This document shows, piece after piece, positions 44,765 through 57,345 of a stretch of DNA of 64,000 bases. Each line of letters starts with the position of its first letter. Within the stretch, counting starts at the first letter, position 1. This DNA comes from Diospyros lotus (lineage: Eukaryota > Streptophyta > Magnoliopsida > Ericales > Ebenaceae). Where the stretch lies: NCBI RefSeq assembly GCF_014633365.1, contig NC_068352.1:6378393-6442392 (forward strand). The letters run 5' to 3'. A model generated the notes under the pieces. The model made no database searches. It was not told the DNA's origin and worked only from the letters and a program-made list of their open reading frames with translations. The translations under genes and the position numbers were made by a program.

Positions 44765-47329
44765 CTCACACAACACACAAATATGTATATTATTTATTGA
44801 TCTCAAATTGAGATTAGTGATCTCTCTATTATTCTTCTTCTTTTATCTCAATTACTCGGTTCTAAAGATGGCAATCTGTCCTTGTTCATTTGCTTATTTT
44901 AATAAATTTTATACTTATATCTCAATTATTATACTTATTTTAATTTTTAAACGAGTAATTAAAACTCATTAGAGTATATCCATTATCAAGAAAAAGCAAA
45001 AGTTTAATTTATTTGAAATAATCGATAAGAACTGACCAAGCTTATGGGTTCGGTTCGATTTTTTTCTTACATCGGTTCGATTTGGTTAGTTTTTCTCCAA
45101 AGTTCAGTTTTCGGTTTTCGATTTTCGATTCGATTTTTTAATAGAAGAATCAAACTAATCGAATTGACTGAACTTTAAAATGATATTATTTTAATATTTA
45201 TAAAATAACGTTATTTTCTTTAATTTTGTATATTTTTTATAGATTATTTTTTTTTGTTTTTTTCTTTTTTTTTTTTTGCATTTTTTCAATTTAATAAGTT
45301 TGATTCCATTTATACGATTTGAATTTTATTTTTTTAATTATTAATTAATTTAATTTTTTTAAATTAACCAATTGATTCAATTTAATTTTATTCCTTAATT
45401 CAATTTAATTAATTAATAAATTTTAATTAATTCAAGAATTAAACTAGCTTTTTTACACCCATGTCCATTGTCAATGTGAGGACAAATAATCCTCTCGAGT
45501 TGTCTCAGTGAGATTAGTAAAGCGTGGTGGACGATTTAAAATTTTAAATTCAAATTCACTTCTTAAATTTTTAAATTCAAATTCACTTCGCTATTGTGAA
45601 ATTTACTTCCCTTCCTAAAATTGTGGCATAGAGCTGCGAGTGCCGCAAAAGAGAAGGCATTCGCTGCTCGCATGAGCAGCTCAGTTGGTTAAGAAGCGGG
45701 CACAAAATATCTTACCTGGTCAATCTTAGACCGAGAATGCATCCAATGTGAGGACGAATACGCAGCCGTCACCATAATTGCACTGTCACTGATGGCCATG
45801 TGACAGTGGCTATTGCTTTCCACTTCGTTCAATAAATTAAATTTAATTAATGCCAATGCAACTTAAGTTTACATTTGATTGGATGGTGACGTGTGATAGC
45901 CACAAATTCATTCAAAATTTTAAAAAGTTTAAAATAACTATATAAAGTAAAATTGTATTTTTTTGAATAAGATTCCAAATAAAGTGGAAATTGAATAATT
46001 TTCATATTTAATTTTTTTTAAAAAAAATATATATATTATTCATAAAAATTCTAATTTTAGTAGATAATGGAATATCAGAATAAATATAATCTATTAAAAT
46101 TTTTATTCTAGTGAATTTAAAAATGTTAGGATAAATATTATCCGTAAAAATTTTAATCTCAATAGATTTTAAAATATTATTTAAAAAATACTAATATTAA
46201 GAAATTTAAAAAGCTCTATACTTTTCTATAAATATATAGACTTTTATTTCAAAAAAATATGTCTTTGATATAGATTTAGTAACACCTTCGATTGTTTAAT
46301 GTCTAATTTAAGCATAGAGTTTTTGCATTAAGACTTCTTTGCGCCTTTTGATTATTCTCTTTCTTGTAGAATTCAAGTAACTTGATAATTATATTTTTAA
46401 TTAATAAACTTATTATTGTGTTCAAATGATAATATATAAAATAAATAAATAAAAAATATGATTTACGGTAGTGATCAGTTAATCCTATTATCATATTTAA
46501 TACGTAAAATTTTTAATGAAATTAAATAAAAAATAATTATACGACAAAAATACCCTTTTACTAAAAAACAATAAAATCTTATTTCGGATTTGCTGGGTAT
46601 TAATAAAATATTATTTCTTAATCATATCTAATCCCAAAACTGAACTTAATTTTAGCATATAACTGTACTATACATTCACTTAAGTTTTTGGGCAAAAAGT
46701 ACATATAATTTTATCTTTTTAAGTAAATTTCATTTAATTTTATATAATTAATTAAATTATATTTATTAACTAAACAGTGGCAATAATGGTGATGGACGGG
46801 TAGTTAAAGATGTGGCCATCCGTAACTTTTTTTAAAAATTAAGGGTAAAATAGTAATTAAAATATTTTATAATAAAATAAAATAAAAAATTCCACCGAGA
46901 AATGAGGGAATACTCATTCCCACACAGGGAATAGGCAATTGGAAATTCCATTTTAGTGTTACAATCAAATGTGTTTTTACCTTATTCTCATTTTCATTCT
47001 TATTTTCGTTCCCAATCCATTTGGGCCTATAAATAAAAAAATAGAAAATAAAAAAAATATGATACGAAATAAAAAAAAAATATTTTAAAAAGTGAAAAGT
47101 GAAAAAATGTATAAATAAAAAATAGAGAGGTCTTTTTTGTAAATATAATTTTTAATATAAAAAATAATAAAAATAATTATTCAATTTAAAAATATACATA
47201 AATTCCATACTTCATTTAAACAAATTTAAAAAAAATTAAAAAATTTGAGTTAGAAACAAAGAAAATTCTGTCTCTAACCTAGTTAGTGGATCGAAACGAG
47301 TTTTCAATATCTGAAATATTCATTTGATG
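44207..47329. other. AT-rich spacer
   Basis: A (TC)n(TA)n microsatellite lies at 44731-44764. A segment rich in GGTTCGATT and TTCGATT words (45040-45190) resembles low-copy plant repeats. A tRNA box A-like phrase CAGCTCAGTTGGTTAAGA lies at 45678-45695 without a box B. Poly-A/T-rich DNA fills most of the rest. No protein gene was recognised. Confidence 0.5.
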
Positions 47330-47520
47330 GGTTTTAGATATCTAAAATTCTTATTTGTAATTGAGTTTTTGATATTTAAAACCCTTAAATGAATTTTTTT
47401 TTTTCTATTTTGCAACCTTATCAATACTTTTATTAATTTTTGGGATGTATTAACCATTTTTGTGAAATATTTCTTAATGAAAATTTAGACCTTAGATAGG
47501 TTTAGGTTAGGTTAAAAGAA
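47330..47520. repeat. Single arm of the 27855-28194 MITE family
   Basis: GGTTTTAGATATC...AATTTTT...ATTTCTTAATGAAAATTTAGACCTTAG...GGTTTAGGTTAGGT follows the order of the right half of the foldback at 27855-28194. The left arm is degenerate or missing. Confidence 0.6.
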
Positions 47521-48240
47521 CAGTCCTTGCAACCGTAAAATTTTTAATTTTATTACAATTTAGTCCCTTTTTAAAAAATTTGTTAAAGTTTGTCAAAAAA
47601 TTATCTCATTCTAAATATATAAAATAAAAAACCATAATCTTGATGATTCTATTGCAAAATTTTATTACAGATTTCACACTTATATGAAATTTGCAATAAA
47701 ATTTTGGTAAGCGAAGAGAATAACTTCTTTGATTTTGGCAAGAATTTTTTGAGAAATTAATAACTACATTTGCTACAACTAGACGAAGGAAAAGGAAAAA
47801 GAAAAGAAAAAGAAATTCAATCATTCCTTCATGTGGTTGGTACAAAGGAATGGAATGACCCATTTCTCATGGGAAGAGCTCGATCACTAGGTGTAATAAG
47901 TATTGGAGCTCTGCTTGATGCTTTATCTAAGTATAGTACCAGTGACTAAGGCATAAAGGATGAGCGGTTGTTGTTGCTCATTCATCAAATTTTTCCCATC
48001 TCTTCTTAATTAAGATAGGGATCGATTTCTACTTTGGGAGTAACCCTATGGTTTGCATGGGCTCTTCCTTTTGTTAGTCTCTATCTTTCGGGGGTGGTCA
48101 CCTTCCTTTAGCCACAAAATTGCTAAAGAAACCCTAATTGATTAGTGTGTGGATTTCTTTTCAAAGCTGTTGACACTCTTCCATATCATGTCCATAATCA
48201 TGGTGGAAGCATCAATATTTATTTTAACTCATTTTGTGAA
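47521..48240. other. AT-rich spacer
   Basis: No gene or element boundary was recognised. GC content rises toward the antisense gag fragment. Confidence 0.45.
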
Positions 48241-49304
48241 CCAATGCCTTCATGGGATAGGGCTCCTAACGTAATTTTTATCCTCAATGGCCATCAGTGC
48301 CTTTGATCACTATTCAAGGAGGTAAAGCGAATCGGACTCTCTAAGTATTAATCGAGCCTAATTGATTCTAAGAACTTACCCTACGATCGTTTTTTTGCAA
48401 CTTAGTGGTTTGCTTGGCCTTTTTCTCCTTTTTTTCAAACTATTTAGCGCTATTCATTTTCATTACTTCCCTAGCATTGTTGTACTTGTGTGCCAATTTG
48501 AGTATTTCTGTGAAGATCCTCGAGGGTGTCTTGGCCAAGGATTGTGCAAAGGGCCCTCCCTTGAGGACATTTTGGAAGGCCACCATGGCTATTCTTTAGT
48601 TAAAGCCTTCGATGTTGAGCACCTTTTCGTTGAACTAAGCCATAAAGTTTTTCAATGACTCCCCCTAGTTCTACTTAATGGTGACTAAAGCCATTAAAGA
48701 TTTCAGGTGATGCTTCAAAGGTGTGAAGTGATCCTAGAAACATGTCTTCGATTCAAAATTAGACTTCAAGTACCACTCTCCAAGTATGCCCTTCCAATGT
48801 CATCAAGAAGGATCAACACCACATGGCATCAGTGGCTGATTGAAAAAACATGCGGGAAGAAAAGAGCTCCACATGGTTGGTAGGGTCAGTTGTTACACCA
48901 TAAAAAGCAAAACCTATTTGGGGGCCTTCACCCATGATTGGTCAATTTATAGGTTGGCTCGATCCTGAAGATTGGGTCTCTCTAGTCTTTTTCTTCAGCA
49001 AGACAAGCATTTTTCTAGGTGTTCGATTTGCCTATATTATGGAGTCTTACCTTCTCGTGAGGAGAATGAGTTAGAGATTTCTCTTTTTGAGCCGTATTTT
49101 TCTTGCTAGAAGTGATGCGAGTTTTGGTTCCCCTATTGTTATTGCTTATCTTGTTAGCACCATTCATCTTAATAGTGTTACTTATTTTGAAAAATATTCC
49201 TCACTAACAGCTTGGTCAATTGTTGCACTTGATCCTTCAGCGAAGTAAGGCAGTCAAGTGGAGGGAAAGGTTCTTTAGGGGTGGTTGTTGCTCTAGGTTG
49301 TTTC
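48241..49304 (-). pseudogene. Antisense Ty3-gypsy gag, decayed
   Basis: On the minus strand FYGVTTDPTNHVELFSSRM and FFQSATDAMWC, then MTLEGHTWRVV, follow the gypsy gag pattern (DP-H...F...A-D-A-MC-F--TL-G-A--W). Many stops and frame changes are present. Upstream on the minus strand, near 49210-49250, LTSLKDQVQQLTKLL is a coiled-coil-like stretch. It is interrupted at 49305 by solo LTR D. Confidence 0.65.
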
Positions 49305-50812
49305 TGTTAGAAAACATTGATCTGATTATACGCAGTGGAAAATAAAATCTGATTTTATTGGTATCACGTTTTACAAATCTTACGGTTAAATCGAAGACAT
49401 AAAACGAAAAGTTATCTCGAAACGAAATCTGATTTCGTTGCCGATAACTCGCCTGATATCTCCCATTCGTGAGATGCCGAGTCGGTCCACTCGAAATCGC
49501 CAAGACTTCAATAGACTTGAGAGAAAAAGGGACTCAAAAATTTTCTCTAAAATTTCCGTTTTGATTCAACTGATTGATCTCATGGATTTTGGGTTTAATG
49601 TTATATTTATAGACAAGAAACCCTAAAACCCTAAATGCTATTGGGCCGGGCTTTAGGTGCTAGCAAAAAGTCCAATCCAAATTTATAATTAAATAAATAA
49701 TCATATTACTTATTTAATTATTCTTATTTCTTAAATAATTGCATTTATAATTTAGTAATTCCATAATTACTAAATTTGCCCATTTTTCTTTTAAAACGAC
49801 TTCTATTGGGTGGGATTTTCTGGGTTCACAATTAAATTGACAACGAGAATTAATCAATTATTAATTCTCGTAAAACATGAGTGACATCTAGCAATATGTC
49901 ATGATTACCCAATTTAATGTGAAGCGGGAGAATGTGAACCTTACACTACGGTGCCCTGCAATACAGTCCTTCTATCTTACTATATTCTGACGAGATATGA
50001 GATCACGGTCAGTAGGTCAAATCTCTCGATCTCGTCGTATGACCAAATCCAATAATCACACTTGACTAATATGACACACCCTTTACGAAATCCAAATTCC
50101 GTCGTCATATTACCTCGGCCAAGGATTTATCGTCAAGTGACTATTGGATCGCATAGGACATCATCCTCGTATATCTCAAGGTGATAGATTCCATGTCTAA
50201 TGCACATATACCTCGTGTGTCACTGAACTAGGCACATAGATACGTATGGCTATCCGTGATTAGGACAACCATATAATATCGCTGATATCCTAATCCACTA
50301 ATACACAGATATCCATGTCATCTCAGGTCTAAGGACTAATGCAAATCCGTAGTTAATATTAAATCATTGACCCGTGAGATAAAACCCATGTGATTCAATA
50401 TTAATAATCCCGTTCAGTGAACTCGTTCCTATAACGAGCACCCACTCGTCTTCCTTCTGTATCTTATACAAAGTGGTACGAGACCCACCAATCTTGTCTT
50501 TCGATATCTTATACCGAACAAGAAGGAAGACGATGTGCTAGCCTTTGCGAGTTACTAATTATCCAAGTTAGGAACTTTATGACCAAGAACATATTTATAG
50601 TATAACGTATTGTGGATTATCCGTCTCGATTATTCTTAACAATTAAGAATGGTATCCACTCCTTATTATACTAAAGGATATTTGTATGTTTAATTCAAAT
50701 CATATTGCAATTTCAATTAAACATAAAACTTGCCATTAAATAAAGTTTAAAGAATTACAAGATCAAGCCCTATTGTGTCACTAGAACTGGTCTTAAGGGC
50801 TTATATCTAACA
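49305..50812 (+). mobile_element. Solo LTR D (1.5 kb)
   Basis: It starts TGTTAGAAAAC and ends TATATCTAACA, giving a perfect 7-bp terminal inverted pair (TGTTAGA/TCTAACA). It has a perfect 5-bp target duplication GTTTC at 49300-49304 and 50813-50817. No coding region or internal primer site was seen, as expected for a solo LTR left by recombination. Confidence 0.93.
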
Positions 50813-50817
50813 GTTTC

Positions 50818-51507
50818 CACCTATCTTGTTGTAGCTTAGTCAGGTCATAGCGATTAAGCAACTAAGGTCAAGAGCCTTTATAGTGCTAACATGTACAGGT
50901 TTTGCAATCTTGACCCTGAAGTGGGTGCTGAATGATGATAGTATTATAGACTCCGATACTCAAGTTAGTATAATAAATGAGCAATAAAAGTGTATTGAAT
51001 ACTATGAGTCTCTTGGTTTACTTTAGGGGGTTCCTTGCCTTTATATATGCAAAGGGAACCAGGATGCCCAGAGTTATCTTTTGGATTTCTAGGATTGATT
51101 ACCTTAAGCTAGAAGTGAATCCACTAGACAAGATAGAGATACGTTAGGCTTGGATTCTCTAGGGATAAAGAGAGTTAAGATATTCGAAGTTTATCTTTAA
51201 TATTCTTGTGCTTTATTATGTTAAGCTAGTAGAGAGTTTATCGAACTAGATAGAGATAACACTAATCTTATATTTTTGGAAGATGAGGTGAGCAAGATAG
51301 AGATAACATTGATCTCGAATTCTTTGAAGATAGGGTGAGTCGAGATACTTAGAGTTATCTCCAATACATCTATGCTCAGTTATCTAGGGCTAGAAGAGAG
51401 TTCCTCAAACTAGATAGAGATGAATGCCAGACTTAGATTCTCCGAGATAAGGATTTAGGAGTTAGATTCTGGTACTTATCCTCTAAACTTGAGTTAAATG
51501 AAGGGAC
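50818..51507. repeat. Continuation of interrupted gypsy element
   Basis: Sequence beyond solo LTR D, probably the untranslated region upstream of the antisense gag. Within 51110-51480 the words TAGATAGAGATAACA and AGAGTTATC recur every 60-80 bases as diverged repeats. Confidence 0.45.
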
Positions 51508-51832
51508 ACATGGTTAGTGGCTGCACTCTCACCTTGCAATTAAAACACAATAAAAATACAATAAAACTTTTATATTTTTTTATTTATTTTGGTGAGAGAT
51601 TTATACTCGTCAGTGTAAGAGTGCAGTTATAGTCCAAATTTAAATTTATATTTTCTAGATGAGTCTAGGTCGTTGACTGCACTCTCACCCTGCAATTAAA
51701 ACACAATAAAAATAAATCATAATAAAACTTTTATATATATATTTTTTTTATTTTAGTGAGAGGTTTATACTCGCCAGTGTACGAGTGCAGTTATAGTTCA
51801 AATTTAAATTTATATTTTATGGATGAATCCAG
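51508..51832. repeat. 160-bp tandem duplication at LTR end
   Basis: Two units, each with CTGCACTCTCACC, the GCAATTAAAACACAATAAAA phrase, then TTTATACTCGYCAGTG and TCCARGTCGT-like ends. The segment resembles the end of a minus-strand gypsy LTR, also seen at 11240-11330. Confidence 0.78.
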
Positions 51833-52554
51833 GTCGTCCACTGAAAGATTTATTTATGGCAAAAGAAAAAGAATGTCACACACACGCACACACATTTGGA
51901 CAAATTGGCAACAAGGTTTTTTTTATGAGTTTTTTTTTAGACAACAGATACTAGAAAATAAAGTAAGGCAGAAATTGAAATAAACATTAAACGTAAAAAT
52001 ATGAATTTGGATAGTGCTTGAATTAAGACAATTTCAGTACCAACCCGTTGATTCCCAAATTTTAGCATAAAAGATTAGCAACATTAATTTAATTTCAGAT
52101 ATGAGGGTCTGTTATTAAATGCAATTAGAGATGATGATAGTTCTAGGTTAAGCAATCCCCATACATGATATGCGAGATTCTAATTTAAGCAACTACCATA
52201 AATCCAATTGCAATTAATACACAAAACAACTAAATTAATCATCTGGGTTTAGGTATGATAGTGTTTCCAGTTCTAGTAACTCTCATACATGGCATGAAAG
52301 CTCTAAGTTAGGCTTACGCTCCAATCCAAACCTAGTGATTTTTTAATAATTAATACACACTCATACTGAAATTTAAATTAATGTTACTTATTTAAAGCGC
52401 AGCTTTCTTTGAGAATCATTAGCGTTGGACACTGTCCTTGCCTTAACCCAAGATTAGATTTAGCTACTCATTTTTATTTGAAAGTTAATTGACAGGAATT
52501 TAAATGACATAATTTAAATAACAGAATTTAAATGGCAGGAATTAAAATAGTAAA

Positions 52555-52740
52555 AACTAACCGACCATTTAGGCGGTGGATAATTAAAAGACAAGAATTA
52601 AAATTACAGAAATTTAAAGACATAAACTAACCGACCATTTAGGCGGTGAATAATTAAAAGACAAGAATTAAAATTGTAGGAATTTAAAGGCATAAATTAA
52701 CCGGCCATTTAGGCGGTGAATAATTAAAAGACAATAAATG
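52555..52740. repeat. 70-bp minisatellite, three units
   Basis: AACCGRCCATTTAGGCGGTG occurs at about 52559, 52629 and 52699, each followed by AATAATTAAAAGACAA. Copy 2 of the block has only one such unit (about 54467). Confidence 0.88.
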
Positions 52741-53267
52741 ACATAAGAATTTAAAAGAAGAAAAAAAAAAGTAAGATTATAAGAGAAAGTACTAAAGAAA
52801 ATGAGAAAGAACAAGAACAATTCTCAAAGAGAGAATTATAAGGAAACAACTAAACTTTTATTCAAGAATAATAATCACACTTACAAATGCAATCAAGTGA
52901 TCTATTTATAGGCCACAAGATGCAATACAAACTACACAATTTCAATTATTTAACTAGACATAATTATATCTAATGGGCACTCACACACTTAAAGTTAAAT
53001 GGATTTTAACTATAATACACACCTAATATTAAATGGATTTTAGCTAAAATACATACCTAATAAAGCACTCATAAAGTTAAATGAATTTTAGCTATAATAT
53101 CCACCTAATAGTTAAATGGATTTTAGCTAAAAAACACACCTAATAAAGCTCTCACATAAAAAATAAAAATAGATTTCTATAAATTGGTTTTTAATCTTCA
53201 TTAGGATTAAAAATAATCCTTAGGCCTTCTCCAAATAATATCTTCCATGAGTTGCTCAAATTGGGCC

Positions 53268-53420
53268 TTAATTCTTCATGGGTTTGATTTCTTCATGGAT
53301 TTGAATTCTTCATGGACTTTAAGTCTTCATGGGCTTGATTTCTTCATGGGTTTGATTTCTTCATGGATTTGAATTCTTCATGGACTTTAGGTCTTCATGG
53401 GCTTGAATTCTTCATGCCTA
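53268..53420. repeat. TTCTTCATGG minisatellite
   Basis: Repeats of about 20 bases (GATTTCTTCATGGGTTT, GAATTCTTCATGGACTT and variants) form a higher-order unit of about 75 bases that occurs twice. Confidence 0.88.
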
Positions 53421-53740
53421 AAAAAATAATAATAATAATAATTTAATGTTATTAATAAATTATATATTATATATATGTATTACACATGGCACATATATAT
53501 TAGATTATATTATATATATATATTACATGCATGCATATAATGATATATATGTATTATATATAATTTTATATATTATTATTATTATTATTAAATTTTACTT
53601 TAAAATTTCATTTCATTCATTTTTCAATTTAAACTTGCATATAACCATAAAATATATATTAGTATCTAATTTAAACCATTTTTAAGATCAAAAGAAGGGT
53701 ATAATTATAACAAAATTTTTATAAAATTAACCACTAATCA

Positions 53741-55415
53741 GTCGTCCACTGAGAGATTTATTTACAGCAAAAGAAAAAGAATGTCACACATACGCACACG
53801 CATTTAGATGAATTGGTAACAAGGTTTTTTTTTTTTATGGATTTTTAGATAACAGATACTAGGAAATAAAGTAAGACAGAAGTTGAAATAAATACTGAAT
53901 GTGAAAATATGAAATTGGATAGTATTTGAGTTAAGACAATTTCAGAACCAACCCGTTGATTCTCAAATTTTAGCAGACAAGATTAGCAACATTAATTTAA
54001 TTTCAGATATGAGGGTTTGTTATTAAATGCAATTAGAGATGATAATAGTTCTAGTTTAAGCAATCCCCATATATGATATGCGAGATTCTAATTTAAGTAA
54101 CTACCATAAATTCAATTGTAATTAATACACAAAACAACTAAATTAATCATCTGGGTTTGGGTATGATAGCGTTTCCAGTTCTAGTAACTCCTATACATGG
54201 CATGAAAGCTCTAAGTTAGACTTACTCTCCAATCCAAACCTAGTGATTTTTCAATAATTAATACACACTCATACTGAAATTTAAATTAATGTCACTTATT
54301 TAAAGCGCAACTTTCTTTGGAAATCATTGGCGTTGGACATTGTCCTTGCGTTAACCCAATATTGGATTTAGCTACTCATCTCCATTTAAAAGTTAATTGA
54401 TAGGAATTTAAATGACGTAATTTAAATAACAGAATTTAAGTGACAGGAATTAAAATTGCAGAAATTAACCGGCCATTTAGGCAGTGGATAATAAAGTAAC
54501 AATAAAGAATATAAGAATTCAAGAGAAGAAAGAAAGAAAATAAGTAAGATCACAAGAGAAAACAATAGAGAAAATAAGAAAGAACAAGAACAATTCTTAA
54601 AAGAGAAAATTTTAAGAAAACAACTAAACTTTGATTTAAGAATAATAATCACCCTTACAAATGTAATCAAGTGAGCTATTTATAGCCCACAAGATGCAAT
54701 ACAAACCACATAATTTTAATTATTCAACTAGACATAATTATATCTAATGGGCACTCACACACTTAAAGTTAAATGGATTTTAGTTATAATACACACCTAA
54801 AATTAAATGGATTTTAGTTAAAATACACACCTAATAAAGCACTCATAAAGTTAAATGGATTTTAGTTATAATACACACCTAAAGTTAAATGGATTTTAGC
54901 TAAAAAAAACACACCTAATAAAACACTCATAAAACAAATATTAAAAAAAATAAAAATAAAAATAGATTTCTACAATTGGGTTTTTGATCTTCATTAGAAT
55001 TAAAAATAATGCTTGGGCCTTCTCCAAATGATGTCTTCCATGGGCTTGCTTAAGTTAGATCTTAATTTTTCATGGAATTTAATTCTTCATTCTTCAATCC
55101 AATTTGAGTTTCCAAGCTCACATTCTTTATGCCTACAAATAAGTAATTGAGTGTTATTAAATTATATATTATGTATATATTTATATGATATATTATATGG
55201 TATATTATATACTTATATATTATATAGATGCTCCACACATGCACTCCATTGAATATTGTATTATGTTATAATATATATATTATATTTACATGTTTATTAT
55301 AATATATTATATTATATATATATATATATTACACATAACTATTCAATTAAACCAATTTAAAATCAAAAAAGGGGTTATAATTATAACAAAATTTTACAAA
55401 ATTAACCACTAATCA
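53741..55415 (-). repeat. Gypsy-LTR-like block, tandem copy 2
   Basis: Directly abuts copy 1 with no internal region. It runs from GTCGTCCACTGAGAG to TTAACCACTAATCA, 1675 bp. The order of landmarks is kept, with many substitutions. Confidence 0.8.
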
Positions 55416-57345
55416 ATTAGATGAGATTGGTCAATCTTCAAGGATAGCTTAGTGATTTTCCTTTTTTTAAGGTATTTTCCTACAATAAAATATAAACATA
55501 AAAGTGTTTGTCTATAGTTGTAAATGTGTTTATCATAGATCCAAGTTAGGTCTAAGATAAGACTCAAAACTTGATCATAACAAACATGAAAGTCGAGTTA
55601 GGGTGGAGTACAAAGATATTATTCCTTCGTGTTCTTATCCTTTTCCTCTTTAGATATGGAGCATAAACACCTTCAAATCAAAATGGACTGCATACTTCCT
55701 AACTTTTTTAACTTTTCAACTAACTTTCTCATGAAACCACCTGTACTAGAAACAGATTCAAGAACAAGTCGTCAAAAAGTTCAAGAAGATCAATGAAAGG
55801 CTTCGGTAGACTCTTCAATTAGCAAAAAGACTCATAAGGAAATTTCAACCAGGGTTAACCATAAGGTCATAAACTATACAAATCCGAGACAATTATATCC
55901 CTGAACTTTTTGTTGTTTCAATTACACCATTAAATTTATTGTTCTCAACAAATTTGTTGATGTGTGTAATTGACTCGAAATTACATAGTTTAGAAATATA
56001 ATTAAAACAACAAAAGGGGTGTGCAAATTGAACCGATTGAAATTCAATAACTAAAAAAACTAAACTGCTGTACAAAACTGAACCAAACTGATCAAACAAA
56101 CTCAAAAATTGAACTAACCAAAAAGTGAAAAATTCAAACAAAATTCATAAAAATCAAATCGATCAAATAAATAGAACAAACCCAAAAATAACCAAATAGA
56201 CCGAACTAATGTTCGACCTTACAGTTGTCGTCGTCTGGTGATTATAATGATCGATTTTGATCATCGAATTCCCCTGATCCCAGTAGTTCATATATCCAAA
56301 AATGAGTTTGATCCAATGGTTATTTTTTTGTAGATCTAAAAATTAATTTTACTATAAAAAAACTCAACTTATTTATGGAAAAACGTCGTCGGCCACCATC
56401 CACGGTGGATTCTGATGATCGAAATCGACCATCAGATTTGTCTTGGCTCAATGAGCCACATACCCAAAAACCAAAAGGATCTAATGGTTGGATTTCAATA
56501 GATCTATGTTTTAATATAAAATACCCACCCACAAGAAGATTGTCAGAAAACTTACCGAATGAGCCCAAGCCAATATGCTGTGAATATATGAAGGAAACAG
56601 AGGCCGTTTGAGGTGATGGTGGCTACCGAGGTGGCGTCAACGAGTGAGCACGGTGGTGTAAATTGGAGGAAAATAGAGATGTTGATAGCGACGCTAATGG
56701 CTAATGGGAACAAAGCTGATTGTTGTCGGCATCAAAAATAGAGAATAAGGGTAGGTGTCGGTGTTGGCATCAGCATCAGAGAGAGGGATGGGATCGCTAG
56801 AGGCTAAGGCAGAATAGAAGGATCGAGAAAATGGCTAAAGGCCAAGGCATAAAAGAAGGACCGAACAGGCAAACATCGGTTCGGTCCTTTTGTGACTCTA
56901 CCATTCTGTGATTTTGTCTGTTTTCTTTTATAGTGCACCCAAAACGATGTCGTTTTCTAATTTTGGTCGGTTCAGTTAGTTCGGTTATTTCAAGTAAAAA
57001 ATAGAACTGAAAATTGAAAATTGAACTTCCCCAAAAAAAAAAAAAAACAAAGGAAACCACTGCAAGAAAATAATTGAACCAAACCAATAAGTTCAGTCGA
57101 TTTGGTTCGATTAGTTCGGTTTAATTGAACCAAACTAACCGAACTCTCTCTATAGACATTAGATTAACTTGATTATTAATGTGTTGGAAAGATAAGACAC
57201 AAGGCTACAACTCAGCCCAGATCAAAGAATAACTAGGTTAAAAATTTAGTTGAAGATGGCTAGATAACAGTAGGTTAGCAGAGTTGGTTTCCTAATTAGA
57301 GTATGACTTTTAATATGGACATTCTTGGGCTCTTTGGGCGGGTGT
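55416..57345. other. AT-rich spacer with GGTTCGG-type repeat
   Basis: From about 56015 to 57150 it is rich in GAACCAAAC and GGTTCGGTT words, a composition common in low-copy plant repeats. I could not establish terminal inverted repeats. Short open frames on both strands (56320-57087) have no recognisable domain. Confidence 0.45.

Larger units (their letters stand above)
51833..53740 (-). repeat. Gypsy-LTR-like block, tandem copy 1
   Basis: It runs from GTCGTCCACTGAAAG to TTAACCACTAATCA and is repeated directly at 53741-55415. Copy 1 (1908 bp) is longer because internal short repeats are expanded: three units of about 70 bp containing CCATTTAGGCGGTG (52555-52740), TTAAATGGATTTTAGC-type units (52980-53150) and many TTCTTCATGG units (53268-53420). 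Confidence 0.8.

Noticed and set aside
45678..45695. tRNA gene
   Set aside because: Box A-like word only; no box B and no cloverleaf could be built.
56015..57150. hAT-like transposon bounded by GGTTCGG-type ends
   Set aside because: The AACCAAAC words at both ends are in the same orientation, not inverted, and no target duplication was found.
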